From the NCBI GenBank assembly GCA_965262745.1, contig OZ253558.1, positions 2,232,001 to 2,296,000 on the forward strand: 64,000 nt of DNA. Direction: 5' to 3'. The stretch is from JAJECS01 sp965262745 (GTDB lineage: Bacteria > Chloroflexota > UBA11872). Made by a program: the position numbers and the translations under genes. Below the pieces are notes generated by a model. That model searched no databases, was not told the origin of the DNA, and saw only the letters and a list, made by a program, of their open reading frames with translations. Shown piece by piece: positions 1 through 8,610 of the stretch (position 1 is the stretch's first letter; every line of letters starts with the position of its first letter).

Positions 1-1
1 G

Positions 2-676
2 GCCTTGCTTGGCGGTGTGGCGCTCGTATTCGTCTTTCGCGCGCCCCTCGTGGAGGCGCTGGCGCCCTACCCGCGCGTCGACGCCTTTGAGCTGCGTCTC
101 CAGCGGCGCGAAGCCGTGGTGCAGGAAATCCTCATGCCCGCCGCGCCCGTGCAGAGTCTCCGGCTCTTCCTGGCCAACTGCGCGCCCGGCGGTCGTGCGG
201 GAACGGTCGCCGTGCACGCCACGCGCTTCGGGATGCCCGACCTCGTCCTTGCCGAGGGGTCGGTCGCGGTTCCCGCAGCCGACTGCCCGAGCTGGAAGGA
301 GATTGAGCTGCTGCCTCCGCTCACTGCGGACGAAGGCCAGCGGCTGGCTTTGCAAGTCGCCGTTGATGTCGACCCCGGCGCCGAGCTTGGCGTCGGGGTG
401 ACGAAAGGAGACCGCTACCCGGATGGCCGGCTGTGGATCAATGGCGCCTTGGCCTGGCCGGATCAGAACCTTGAGTTCGTGGCCTATGGCGCGCCCGAGC
501 CAACCCGGAGCAAGCTGCTGGCGCTCGGGCGACTGGCAATCTCCGACTGGCGCTGGCCGGTGCTGCTCCTGGATGTGGGTCTCGTCCTGACGCTGATCAC
601 GCTCATCCCGGTGCTGCTCGTGGCAAGCGTCCGTCCCCTGCTGCCCGGCTTTGGTCGTTTCGCGCGCACCGGCTAG
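2..676 (+). CDS. Membrane-anchored protein of unknown function, N-terminus cut by window edge
   Basis: Only the C-terminal part is inside the window. Reading is open from the first bases, so the start lies upstream; the TTG at position 5 is just the first possible start in view. The visible part begins with a hydrophobic stretch (GGVALVFVF), followed by about 150 residues rich in beta-prone segments and with only two cysteines (NCAPGG and ADCPSW). It ends in a second hydrophobic helix (about residues 182-210 of the visible part) and a short basic tail. This suggests an extracytoplasmic beta-sandwich domain held between two membrane helices. I do not recognise the family. It converges on the terminase gene of the opposite strand, 24 bp away. 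Confidence 0.6.
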   Translation, partial: ALLGGVALVFVFRAPLVEALAPYPRVDAFELRLQRREAVVQEILMPAAPVQSLRLFLANCAPGGRAGTVAVHATRFGMPDLVLAEGSVAVPAADCPSWKEIELLPPLTADEGQRLALQVAVDVDPGAELGVGVTKGDRYPDGRLWINGALAWPDQNLEFVAYGAPEPTRSKLLALGRLAISDWRWPVLLLDVGLVLTLITLIPVLLVASVRPLLPGFGRFARTG

Positions 677-700
677 CGGTCGCCTACGGGGCAGCCCGGC

Positions 701-1993
701 TCACTCCGCCATCACAAACGGCCGGTACGTCCGCCGCGGCCGCGCGACGGGTCCGAAGCGGTCGAAGAGCCAGTAGGCCAGCGCTTTGATGGCGTGGTTG
801 TCGCGGTCGATGGGCAGCTCCGAGATGGGGCGGCCGTCCCGCACCTCGTGGTAGCGGTAGCTGCCGAACTCTTGCATGAGCGCGCGGCAGGCCGGCGCCA
901 GCGTGAGCCGCGGCTCACCGCTCGCCGGGTCGCGCAGGAAGGTGCGCAGCCGGTCGATGCCGTCCTGAATGCGCACCGGCCGGGACCGCAGGCGCAGCCC
1001 GGCCAACGCCTGCCAGATTTCGACCTGGCTGGCGCTGGCGTGATGCTGCCGCCCGGCGATGTCGATCACACCGCCGCTCACGCGCGGCCACCACCAGCGC
1101 CGGCGACACTCGGCGATGATCTCAGCCGCGACCACGCGGCGGTGGTAGACCTCGTCGATCACCCGCACGACGCCTGCCGACTCGGTCACCGCCAGCACGG
1201 CATAGGCGCCGGCGTAGCCCGGGTCGATGGCGAGCTCGACGTTCTGGACGGCGGCCGGATCGACGGTTGCCACATGCTGGGCCGGCTCGAACTCGGGGAA
1301 AACCAGGGTCGCTGGCGGGCAGGGCACGCCGCCGAACCGCTCCCGAAACACCGCCGCGGGATAGGTCGCTTCGAGCGCCTCAATCTCGGCGTCGGCGCGT
1401 CCACCCGGAAACAGCGCCCGGTTGGACCAGGTGGGGATCGAAAACGACGCCGCGCCGTCGGCGTTCACCACCTGCCAGGCGCTGAAGTGGTCCGCATACC
1501 AGCCGCGCGAGCCCTCGAACGTGCCGCTCAGCCACAGCCAGCCGCGACGCTCCGCCAGGCGGCCGCGCAGCCGCAGATAGACCTCATGCGGCAGCTGGGC
1601 GGCCTCGCAGCCCAGGATCGCGTCGGGCGCCTCACCGGCCAGCCGCGCGGGATCGCGTGCCGACTTTGTCACGATCCGCGCCCCCGTGCGCAGGGTCAGG
1701 CGGCATTGCTCCGAGGCCGGAAAGCTCAGACTGTCGACGGCGCCGATGGCGGCAAACGCCTCGGCCAGATAGCGGAACTCGGGCCGGCAGAGCTCATAGT
1801 CGGGACCCACCAGCCAGTAGAGCCGGCCTTCGAGGCAGCGGCCGAAGAGCTCCATGGCGGCGCTGCGGCTCTTGCCGGCGCGTTCACCGCCGGCGATGAG
1901 GCGGATCCGCGCCAGCGAGTCATGCACCCGCCGCTGCTCGGGACTCGGCGCGTAGTCGACGCGCCGCCACAGCGCCTCACGCGCCGTGCGCAA
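701..1993 (-). CDS. Phage-type terminase large subunit (ATPase plus nuclease)
   Basis: The 430-residue protein looks like a DNA-packaging motor that pumps and cuts viral or GTA-like DNA. Residues 35-42 (GGERAGKS) form a Walker A loop. D124-E130 (DAILGCE) fits the Walker B strand with the catalytic glutamate, followed by a GTFEG coupling motif near 157-161. The C-terminal half has the RNase H-like nuclease layout: D257 in AIDPGY, D311 in GVIDIAG and D398 in PIDRDNH are the likely metal ligands. Length is typical of large terminases, and no frameshift is seen. It is the last gene of a minus-strand set after the portal gene and a small protein, and its start overlaps the small gene by 17 bp. No capsid, protease or tail gene lies inside the window, so this is a remnant, a satellite or a partial view of a gene-transfer-agent-like cluster. 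Confidence 0.85.
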   Translation of the reverse strand: MRTAREALWRRVDYAPSPEQRRVHDSLARIRLIAGGERAGKSRSAAMELFGRCLEGRLYWLVGPDYELCRPEFRYLAEAFAAIGAVDSLSFPASEQCRLTLRTGARIVTKSARDPARLAGEAPDAILGCEAAQLPHEVYLRLRGRLAERRGWLWLSGTFEGSRGWYADHFSAWQVVNADGAASFSIPTWSNRALFPGGRADAEIEALEATYPAAVFRERFGGVPCPPATLVFPEFEPAQHVATVDPAAVQNVELAIDPGYAGAYAVLAVTESAGVVRVIDEVYHRRVVAAEIIAECRRRWWWPRVSGGVIDIAGRQHHASASQVEIWQALAGLRLRSRPVRIQDGIDRLRTFLRDPASGEPRLTLAPACRALMQEFGSYRYHEVRDGRPISELPIDRDNHAIKALAYWLFDRFGPVARPRRTYRPFVMAE

Positions 1994-2213
1994 GGCGGGC
2001 GCGGATCTCCTCCAGCAAGCTCACGAGCGCGTCCTCGGACGCTGCGGCCGAGCGGTCGAAGGCGTACTGCATGACCAGCTCGGTGGCCCAGCGCTCGCCC
2101 TTGCGTGCGCGGTCGATGACGGCCACGCAAATCTCATCCGTGTGCTCCTCGGCCAGCGTGCGGAACCGGGCCGGAAACTCGTGGGGCGACGACCGCCGCT
2201 TCGCCGCCGTCAC
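1977..2213 (-). CDS. Small protein between portal and terminase genes (possible small-terminase-like)
   Basis: This 78-residue, helix-rich protein is charged at its start (TAAKRRSSPHEF) and carries a KGERWATELVMQYAFD segment. Its start codon overlaps the portal gene's stop (2210-2213) in a 4-base overlap, and its end overlaps the terminase start by 17 bp. It is therefore almost certainly translated as part of the packaging set. Position suggests a small-terminase or packaging-accessory role, but I see no helix-turn-helix motif that would prove DNA binding. The gene assignment is firm; the function is inferred from context only. Confidence 0.6.
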   Translation of the reverse strand: MTAAKRRSSPHEFPARFRTLAEEHTDEICVAVIDRARKGERWATELVMQYAFDRSAAASEDALVSLLEEIRARLAHGA

Positions 2214-3807
2214 GGCCCGCTCGGAGCGGGCGCGCGGTCGACGTCCGCCGCCGTGCCGCCCTCGCGGCGCCAGAGGGCGCGTCGCACCTCCGGATCGTCC
2301 AGCATCTCCTCGCGCAGGATCTCCGCCTGCATCTCCGTTGCGTTGGCGATGCCGAGCTTCTCCTGCATCGCCCAGCGGCGGGACGCCAGCTTGGCCGACA
2401 CCAGGTTCGCGGCGTACGTGCCCTGGGCGATCTCGTCCGCCGGGGCCAAGGCTTCCAGCTTGGCGCGCACCGCGTAATAGCCGTCAAGGTCCCGCGGCGA
2501 CAGGCCCAGCCACGCCGCGTCCTCGTCGCCGTAGACGTACACCGTTTCGCGCACCCGGTGCTCGACGAGGCGCCAGGCCAGCTGCACGATGCGCTCCAGC
2601 GCCTGCTCGGCGTGCCGCGTGATCTGGTTGAACGACAGCCGCGCCGTGTTGATCAGCTGGTTCAGGTAGTAACCACTCGTGTTGCCGTCCGGCGCGATGC
2701 CGAAGAGCACCGTCGGCACGCCGGCCTGGTCGATCATCGAACGCGTCAGGGCAATCAACTCGTCCAGATCGGGCGGCGTGCCCGACCATTGCAGCAAGCT
2801 CAGGTCCTCACCGGGAAACAACGGCAAGATCTCGCCCGGCCGAAACTCGATCGGCGGCGGGCGGCCGTCCTCGCCCAGCGCGGCCTCGTTCCCCGCGAAA
2901 CCGGTGAGTTTGGGCGTCGGGTAGGCGTAGAGGTGGACCGCGTTCTGCTTCATGGTCAACAGCCGGTCGAGCAGCGGAACCAGATATTCCACCGACGCCA
3001 GCATCGACTCGCCGGCCTTGGCCGGATCGCGGCTGGGCGACTGGTTCCCATGCGCCATCACGTAGGGCACCGCGCCGTAGGCGTGGCGGCCGCGGGGCCC
3101 GCCGATGCCGGCGCGTGGCCGGCCGGCGCCAGGCGGCCCGACCGCCGGTCCTCGACCAGTCCGTAGCGCCGCATCATGAGCCACTTGGGACGCTCCGAAA
3201 TCTCCAGGCAGGCCTCGATCCCGTCGTCGCCCATCAGCGGATAGAAGGTCAGCACGTCCACGTCGCGCCAGGCCAGCGGAAACGGCGCCGTGCGCTTGAA
3301 GCGGGTCGACCGCTCGTTGAACGCCGCGTCGGTCTCGGGGCCGGCGTCGCCGCGGCTCGGATACCCCGCCCAGCGATCGGGGACGTAGACCAGCTTCATC
3401 ACGCCGGTGCCGTCGGCCACCAGCGCGTCCACGAACATGCTGAAGATGTCGCGTCCGGCGTCGTTGTTCATGCGTCGCAAGGCGGCGGCCGTCCAGCGCT
3501 CACGGCGCGAGGCGTTCGCCCGGCTCTCCGATGAGTGATCGGCGGGCGGCACGCTGATCGTGGGGTGGTTGGCGGTCAGACTGCCCACCACTCGCTTGAG
3601 CTGCTCCCGCGCCAGCGGCGTGCGCACTTCGCGCGTCGTCGTCCGGTAGGCCGCCGGAATATCGACCGGCTCTTCCATGAACCGCAGCCGCCGGAAGCGC
3701 TCGATACGAGCGTTGCGCCCGCCAAAGTCGCTCAGCAGGTGCTGCTCCAACTCCTGAACATAGGTCTCGGACGGTGGGGGCAACGAGTCGCGGCGAAGCT
3801 CGGCCAA
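2210..3807 (-). pseudogene. Phage portal protein, split by a frameshift
   Basis: Two overlapping reading frames, 3807 down to about 3100 and about 3150 down to 2210, give the N- and C-terminal parts of one portal-like protein of about 530 residues. The first part runs from MAELRRDSLPPPS to about MRRYGLVEDRR. The second picks up around GRHAYGAVPYV and carries the helical core (NTSGYYLNQLINTARLSF, then a long stem with ALERIVQLAWRL). Going from one frame to the other needs a -1 shift (one missing base) in the GC-rich stretch at about 3085-3150. The portal ring is the DNA channel that docks the terminase, so the match to the next gene is good. The break may be a real mutation, a programmed shift or a sequence error. 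Downstream it overlaps the small gene by 4 bp. Confidence 0.75.
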
Positions 3808-3842
3808 GGGGTCCTCCCGATACGTGAAGCGCTGGCGCGGAT

Positions 3843-3913
3843 TGCGCTCGCCAGTTACAGCGTTAAGGATAGAGCGTTACATTTGTAATCACAAGGCGCT
3901 GTTGGTAATCACA
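3843..3913 (-). promoter_or_regulatory. AT-rich promoter with repeated operator-like sites before the portal gene
   Basis: Seen directly: GTAATCACA occurs twice on the plus strand (3885-3893 and 3905-3913), 20 bp apart, so on the same face of the helix. The first copy overlaps an inverted repeat GTTACA-TT-TGTAAT. Read on the minus strand, TTGTGA, then 17 bp, then TATCCT make a plausible -35/-10 pair pointing at the portal gene. The patch is far more AT-rich than its surroundings. Inferred: a repressor-controlled promoter for the packaging genes. Confidence 0.5.
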
Positions 3914-3977
3914 CTAGAATCATTCCAACGCGCACCCAGCCGCGCGCGGCCCTATCGGCCGGTCGTGTCTCGCAGGC

Positions 3978-4724
3978 CTACCGCAGGCGGCGAAGGTCGA
4001 CGACGCGCAGCCCCCAGATAACGACCAGACATTCCACGATGTCCCGCAGGCCCAGCTTGGTAGCCCCTCGGTCGCGCTCGCGGAAGAATATCGGCTCCTC
4101 GACGATGTTCGCCCCGCTGCGGCTCAGGCGGTGCAGCAGCACGACCTGGAACGCCTGTCCTCGCGCTTGGATGTCGTCGATGGCGGCGGCCTGCAGCGCC
4201 GCGGCCCTGATGGCCTTGAACCCCGCGGTGCAGTCGCGCACGTGGTGCAGGCCGGCGACCCAGCGCGTCAGCTGGTTGCCCCAGCCCGACAGCAGCCGTC
4301 GGCGCAGGCTCCAGCGCGCGTCGATGTCCCCGCCGGCGACGTAGCGGCTCCCGATCACCGCGTCCACACCGTCCGTGAGACGGTCCAGCAGCCGGCGCGC
4401 GTCGGCGGGGTCGTGCGAGAAATCGGCGTCCATCTGCACGATCACCTCCGCCCCCAACGTGTCCAGCGCGTGGCGGATGCCCCGCACGTAAGCGTGGCCG
4501 AGGCCGCGCCGGGGACCTTCCAGCAGGTGCACGCGGGGGTCGGCCGCGGCGAAGGCCCGCACCAAACCTCCTGTGCCATCGGGGCTGCAGTCGTCCACGA
4601 CGAGAACCGAGGTGTCGCTGCCGGGAAACAGCGCGGTCACCCGCTCGAGCAGTGGCGTGATGTTGGCTGCCTCGTTATAGGTGGGAATGACGAAGCAGAC
4701 GCGCGGGGCGGCAGACGGTGGCAT
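3978..4724 (-). CDS. Family 2 glycosyltransferase, polyprenol-phosphate mannose/glucose synthase type
   Basis: This GT-A fold enzyme probably moves a sugar from a nucleotide sugar to a polyprenyl phosphate on the inner face of the membrane. Motifs in order are VIPTYNEAANI near the start, VVDDCSPDGT, the DADFSHDP metal and sugar-binding motif, GSRYVAGGD and DCTAGFKAIR, all as in DPM1-like proteins. The tail (about 249 residues in all) lacks the extra membrane helices of the longer DPM1-GtrA type. I chose the ATG at 4724 (MPPSAAPRVC), which puts the catalytic domain right after the start. An upstream start at 4820 would overlap the neighbouring glycosidase gene. It lies 63 bp downstream of that gene on the same strand and may share its transcript. 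Confidence 0.85.
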   Translation of the reverse strand: MPPSAAPRVCFVIPTYNEAANITPLLERVTALFPGSDTSVLVVDDCSPDGTGGLVRAFAAADPRVHLLEGPRRGLGHAYVRGIRHALDTLGAEVIVQMDADFSHDPADARRLLDRLTDGVDAVIGSRYVAGGDIDARWSLRRRLLSGWGNQLTRWVAGLHHVRDCTAGFKAIRAAALQAAAIDDIQARGQAFQVVLLHRLSRSGANIVEEPIFFRERDRGATKLGLRDIVECLVVIWGLRVVDLRRLR

Positions 4725-4786
4725 CGGCGCAGCATGCCACCGCGCGCCGCCGGCTGTCATAGTCCCGCGGCTGCGCTGGCCGGCCT

Positions 4787-6673
4787 CTAGCTGAAACCCG
4801 CCTCCTGCCGCCGCAGCCACACGTCCATGGTGCTGGGCCCTCGATTGGCCCAGGCGAAATAGGGGACCGCGCGGATGGGAACTCGCTTCGTCGGCGGCGG
4901 GCCTGTATCGGCCAGCGTCTGGTAGAGGGGCCCGCCGCGATGAGTTTCCTCAAGGACCACCGCCTCGGTGTCCAGTAGCGTCATTCCCGGCAGCCGGTCG
5001 TCGCCCGCTCCCGCCGCCACGGGCGCGTCGTCGGGCAGCGCGAAGGCGTTCTGCTCCAGCCCAGGGCGGTCGTGGGACTCGACGCAATAGATCAGCGGGC
5101 CGCGGGCCAGCGACACCCGCCCTAGATTCGCCTCGACGCGCTGGTCGCTGACGACCCGACGAGGCGGCATGGGCAGCCGTAGGGTGACCTGGTCGCCCGG
5201 TTCCCAGACCCGCCGCAGCGCCGTGTAGCTCCCCGCCGCGAGCGAACGTTCGGCGTCATCCGCGACCCGCACGCTGGCCGCGTCGCACCAGCCGGGCACG
5301 CGCAGCCGCAGCTCCACCGGACCCGCCGGCGCCCGGCGCACGGTGAACCGGACCTCACCCGACCACGGGTAGTCCGTGTCCACCTCCAATGACAATCGAC
5401 CGGACCCCGGCACGTCGGCATCCACCCGGCCCGCCGCGAAGTGGTGCACCCAGAGCGCGCGCTCGGACACGCCGTAGAGGTAGCCGGGCAGGCTCGCGAG
5501 CAGGCGCGCCAGGTTAGGCGGGCAGCAGGCGCAGTCGAACCATGCCTGCCGGGCGTATTCCGCCGCGGCGATGAGCGGATTCACATAGAAATAGTGCTCG
5601 CCGTCCAACGACAGGCCCGCCAGCACGCCGTTGTAGAGCGTGGTCTCCATCCAATCGGCGTAGCGCGCCTCACCCGTGCCGGCGAGCAGGCGCCAGTTCC
5701 ACATCACCCCCGCCACCGCCGCGCACGACTCGGCATAGGAGCTGCGGTTGGGGAGTTCGAAGGCGGCGCCGAACGACTCGCCGGAGTGGTGCGCACCCAG
5801 GCCGCCGGTGACATAGGCCTTGGTCGCATAGGCGCTGTGCCACAAGCGCCCGGCCGCGTCCCACAGGTCGCGGTCCTCGAGTTCCAGGCCGGCGTCGGCC
5901 AGCCCGCAGGCGAGATAAATCGCCCGCACCGCGTGCCCCGCGATATCCCGCTGCTCCACCGGCGGCTCGTGGTCCTGGAGATAGCGGTAGCCACCCAGAC
6001 GCGGCGGCTGTTGCCCGCGTTGGTGCAGGAAGAAGCGGGCCCGCTCGGCGTAGGCGCGCTGGCCGGTTTCACGCGCCAGCTCGACCAGCGCAAGCTCAAT
6101 CTCGGGATGCCCGTCTGCCGTTTCGCGGGCGTCGGGGCCAAACTCGGCGCAGACGTGATCGGCCAGCCGCACCGCCACGTCCAGCAGCGTCTCCGTCCCG
6201 GTTGCACGGTGGTGGGCAATGCCCGCTTGGATCAGATGCCCCGCGCAGTACAGCTCGTGCATGTTGATGAGGTCGGTGTAGCGCTGGCCCGCCCGTTCGA
6301 GGGCGAAATAGGTGTGCAGGTAGCCGTCTGGCTGCTGCGCGGCGGCAATATCGTCAACGAGACCGTCCACCAGCGCCCGCAGCGCCCGATCCTCGCGGCC
6401 CGCCAGCGACCAGCTGGCGGCCTCCAGCCATTTGTAGACGTCGGACTCGTCGTAGTAGCGGCCCCGAAACGGCGCGTCGCTGCGGCCCGAGACCCGCCGG
6501 ATGTTGTCCAGACGGCCCGTCACCTCACACTGCGCGTGCTGCGTCGGCAACGTGACGTTGTAGAGCCGGTCGAGCCAGCCGCGCCAAAACCCGGCCTCAA
6601 TCCGCACCGCCTCGATCGGCACCGGCTGGACCTTGGCGGGCGTGCGGCGGGTGTCGCTGACGACGGCGCTCAT
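4787..6673 (-). CDS. Glycoside hydrolase family 127 (beta-L-arabinofuranosidase-type, DUF1680)
   Basis: The 628-residue protein has the (alpha/alpha)6 barrel plus beta-sandwich layout of GH127 enzymes, which remove beta-L-arabinofuranose from glycans. The metal-thiolate active site is complete. E299 in SGESFG matches the acid/base Glu322 of the B. longum enzyme HypBA1, and E315 and C317 in YAESCA match zinc ligands Glu338 and Cys340. C383 and C384 in CACCPPN match the nucleophile Cys417 and ligand Cys418. The 16-residue spacing between E299 and E315 agrees exactly. No signal peptide is seen, so the enzyme is probably cytoplasmic and acts on imported oligosaccharides. The true substrate could differ from arabinose, since the family is broad. 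Confidence 0.9.
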   Translation of the reverse strand: MSAVVSDTRRTPAKVQPVPIEAVRIEAGFWRGWLDRLYNVTLPTQHAQCEVTGRLDNIRRVSGRSDAPFRGRYYDESDVYKWLEAASWSLAGREDRALRALVDGLVDDIAAAQQPDGYLHTYFALERAGQRYTDLINMHELYCAGHLIQAGIAHHRATGTETLLDVAVRLADHVCAEFGPDARETADGHPEIELALVELARETGQRAYAERARFFLHQRGQQPPRLGGYRYLQDHEPPVEQRDIAGHAVRAIYLACGLADAGLELEDRDLWDAAGRLWHSAYATKAYVTGGLGAHHSGESFGAAFELPNRSSYAESCAAVAGVMWNWRLLAGTGEARYADWMETTLYNGVLAGLSLDGEHYFYVNPLIAAAEYARQAWFDCACCPPNLARLLASLPGYLYGVSERALWVHHFAAGRVDADVPGSGRLSLEVDTDYPWSGEVRFTVRRAPAGPVELRLRVPGWCDAASVRVADDAERSLAAGSYTALRRVWEPGDQVTLRLPMPPRRVVSDQRVEANLGRVSLARGPLIYCVESHDRPGLEQNAFALPDDAPVAAGAGDDRLPGMTLLDTEAVVLEETHRGGPLYQTLADTGPPPTKRVPIRAVPYFAWANRGPSTMDVWLRRQEAGFS

Positions 6674-6842
6674 GGCCGCGGCAGGCCGTTCAGCGGCAAG
6701 TGACGCCCTCCACCCGGCCCCCCATGGCCTGCGGGAGAGTGATCGTCTCCAACAACCCGATCACCATGCCCAACCTTCCCAAGGCGAGAGCGGGAGACGC
6801 GATTGTCATATCTGGTGCGAGCCAAGGCTACCCGTACATATA

Positions 6843-6913
6843 CCAGCCTCGTCATTCCGGCTACCGTCACCCATGAATGGGTACCATCGGAGGAGTCGCG
6901 GTAACGAGGCTGG
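6843..6913. repeat. 71-bp palindromic element with nested inverted repeats
   Basis: CCAGCCTCGT (6843-6852) and ACGAGGCTGG (6904-6913) are perfect inverted arms. Inside, CCCAT-GA-ATGGG forms a second small hairpin. The left half reads like the common intergenic CGTCATTCCGGC repeat. It lies between the divergent GH127 gene and the DUF2442 gene. It could be a REP-type element or a structured leader for the DUF2442 pair. No T-run follows, so a simple terminator is unlikely. Confidence 0.55.
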
Positions 6914-6962
6914 CTGCGGCCATCACGGCGACTCTTAAGCACAGGCACTTCGAAGGACACCT

Positions 6963-7259
6963 ATGCCGAGCACGTTAATTCGGCCAACCGATGTCGAACC
7001 CCGAAGCGGGAATCGCCTGTGGATAACCTACTCGGACGGCACGGCGGGGGAGGTCGACCTATCGCACCTGGCGGGGCGCGGCGTCTTCAAGCTGTGGAAC
7101 ATCCAAGGATGCTTCGAGGCGGTGCACATCGCGCCGACCGGAGGGATCGCCTGGGAAGACGATGTCGAGCTCTGCCCTGATGCGCTCTATCTACGGCTCA
7201 CCGGCAGGCCACTCGCCGACGTCATGCCAGCCGCTCGGCTCTTGGTCGAGCGTGCCTGA
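6963..7259 (+). CDS. DUF2442 family protein
   Basis: This 98-residue protein follows the DUF2442 pattern: WITYSDGTAGEVDLSHL, then GVFKLWN, then GGIAWEDDVELCPDALYL near the end. DUF2442 proteins are small, often paired with DUF4160 proteins in toxin-antitoxin-like or addiction-like gene pairs, and have no proven biochemical role. Here the stop codon (7257-7259) overlaps the GTG start of the next gene, which is a DUF4160 protein, so the pair is translationally coupled. The ATG at 6963 follows a GAAGGA ribosome-binding site. Whether this member is the regulator or the effector cannot be told from the sequence. Confidence 0.85.
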   Translation: MPSTLIRPTDVEPRSGNRLWITYSDGTAGEVDLSHLAGRGVFKLWNIQGCFEAVHIAPTGGIAWEDDVELCPDALYLRLTGRPLADVMPAARLLVERA

Positions 7260-7512
7260 ACTCTGCCGGTTCTACGGCATCGTCATCCGCATGTACTTCG
7301 ACGATCACGGACCGCCTCACTTTCATGCCATATATGGCGGAGATGAAGCGCTGGTTGGCATCGAGAGCTTGGCGGTACTGCACGGACGTCTGCCTCCCCG
7401 TGCCCAGGGTCTTGTCGTGGAGTGGGCCTCAATGCGCCAAGAAGCCCTGCGGGAAGCTTGGACGCGCTCCAAGCGTCTAGAGGCGCCCGGAACGATTGCC
7501 CCGCTGGAGTGA
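7252..7512 (+). CDS. DUF4160 family protein
   Basis: The protein is 86 residues from the GTG at 7252 (MPELCRFYGIVIRMYF). It carries the family's hallmark DDHGPPHFHA segment and a C-terminal EWASMRQEALREAW helix, both typical of DUF4160. The start lies inside the last codons of the DUF2442 gene, giving an 8-base overlap that fixes the start and implies coupling. A longer frame open from 7162 is not needed. The histidine-rich PPHFHA segment could bind metal, but that is a guess. DUF2442/DUF4160 pairs are widespread in mobile and accessory DNA. Confidence 0.85.
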   Translation: MPELCRFYGIVIRMYFDDHGPPHFHAIYGGDEALVGIESLAVLHGRLPPRAQGLVVEWASMRQEALREAWTRSKRLEAPGTIAPLE

Positions 7513-7705
7513 GCCCGACCCGCGGCGGAGCTTGCTCTCGCGCGTCGCTGGTTACGGTTGATGGGTCGCTGATCTCGAAATGCGGGATGCGAGACGCGGA
7601 TTGTTGGCAGCCGACCGGGCAAGCCCCAGATCAACGGAGGGAATCATGGCCTGGAAACACCCCAGCACACTATCCAACAGCACCGAGCTCGAGGAAGGCT
7701 GTGAC

Positions 7706-8100
7706 ATGGCCCTGGACTTCGAGCGCTTCCGCTCCGCCAGCGGACAGGGAGTGCTGCCGGTCGTCGCTCAGGATGTCGAATCCCGCGACGTCCTGGTGCT
7801 GGCGCACGCGAAAAAGCCGCCCTGGACTACACCCTGCGCGAGGGCGTGGCGGCGTTCTGGAGCTTGTCGCGGGACAGCCTGTGGGTGAAGGGCGAGACGT
7901 CCGGCAATCTTCTGGACGTCGTCGAGGTGCGCGTGAACTGCGAGCAGAACTCTCTGCTGTACCTGGTCCGGCTGCGCCAGGGCGGCGTCTGTCACACGCT
8001 GGAGGCCGGCGCCGCTCGCCAAAGCTGCTACTACCGCCGGCTCAATGGCGATCGGCTGGAGGCGGTTGCGCGTGGGGATGAGGCGAACCAGAGGATCTGA
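7706..8100 (+). pseudogene. hisI: Phosphoribosyl-AMP cyclohydrolase (HisI), frameshifted
   Basis: HisI opens the adenine ring of PR-AMP in histidine synthesis. The first frame starts at the ATG 7706 (MALDFERF, behind GAGGAAGG) and reaches LVLAHAK. The rest lies in another frame from about 7820 (AALDYTLREGVAAFWSLSR through KGETSGN) to 8100. All zinc and catalytic residues are there: the NCEQNS cysteine, VCHT, and QSCYYR. A -1 shift on the AAAAA run at about 7811-7815 joins the frames with no gap in the family alignment. So one base is missing (mutation or read error), or ribosomes slip at AAA-AAG. Another ATG at 7646 behind GGAGGG would add 20 residues that homologs lack. No other his gene is nearby. 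Confidence 0.8.
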
Positions 8101-8122
8101 TGCTTCGGAATGAAGCGCGGAG

Positions 8123-8140
8123 GGCGGTTCGCGAACCGCC
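8123..8140. repeat. Perfect 18-bp palindrome after hisI
   Basis: GGCGGTTCGCGAACCGCC is its own reverse complement, and the imperfect symmetry continues one or two bases on each side. It lies 23 bp past the hisI stop, and CTCTACC follows instead of a T-run. It is more like a REP-type dispersed palindrome than a Rho-independent terminator, though it could act as a weak one. Confidence 0.5.
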
Positions 8141-8211
8141 TCTACCAAACCTCTCTGGTGGCGATGCGGCCCTCGAAACCGCTTACGCCGCTCGACGGCC
8201 TTGGCGCCGCC

Positions 8212-8610
8212 TCAAAGTCGCCTGGCGCCGGGTAATGAGGCCATCTTTGCGTCAAGGGTCAACGTCGTCAGGTCGGCGCGCGTGTAGTCGTCCGCAATGA
8301 GCTGGTCAAGGAGTCCCGCACCCGACGACGACCCAATGGCTGCCAGCGCCGAATACCCATTCAGGGAAGCGACCAGGCCGCTGCCCAGCACGTCGAGCAG
8401 CGCCGCGCGCGCGTCCCGCTTCGAGACCCCGTAATGATGCTGAACGGCGATATACGTCTCCCCAATGACCTGGTTCGAGGCAAAAATCTCCGCGCCGTCG
8501 TCCTCGACCAGTGCCCTGAGTTTGCGGACGCAACGATCGAACGCGTCCTCCGGCTCTCCCGTCAGCAGGCGGACGAGGATTGACGTGTCAATCCCGAAGC
8601 GCTGGGTCAT
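8212..8610 (-). CDS. PIN-domain toxin, VapC type
   Basis: The 132-residue protein (from MTQRFGIDTS) is a PIN-fold ribonuclease of the VapC kind. The first acidic residue is D8 in FGIDTSILVRLL. NQVIGETYIA holds the second acidic residue, and the C-terminal DDYTRADLTTLTLDAKMA carries the last. Together these usually bind Mg2+. Its start at 8610 overlaps the end of the antitoxin gene by 23 bp, which supports this start over 8658. Paired with the AbrB-like protein upstream, it should form a type II toxin-antitoxin unit in which the antitoxin masks the nuclease and represses the promoter. VapC toxins commonly cut tRNA or rRNA; the target here is unknown. Confidence 0.8.
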   Translation of the reverse strand: MTQRFGIDTSILVRLLTGEPEDAFDRCVRKLRALVEDDGAEIFASNQVIGETYIAVQHHYGVSKRDARAALLDVLGSGLVASLNGYSALAAIGSSSGAGLLDQLIADDYTRADLTTLTLDAKMASLPGARRL

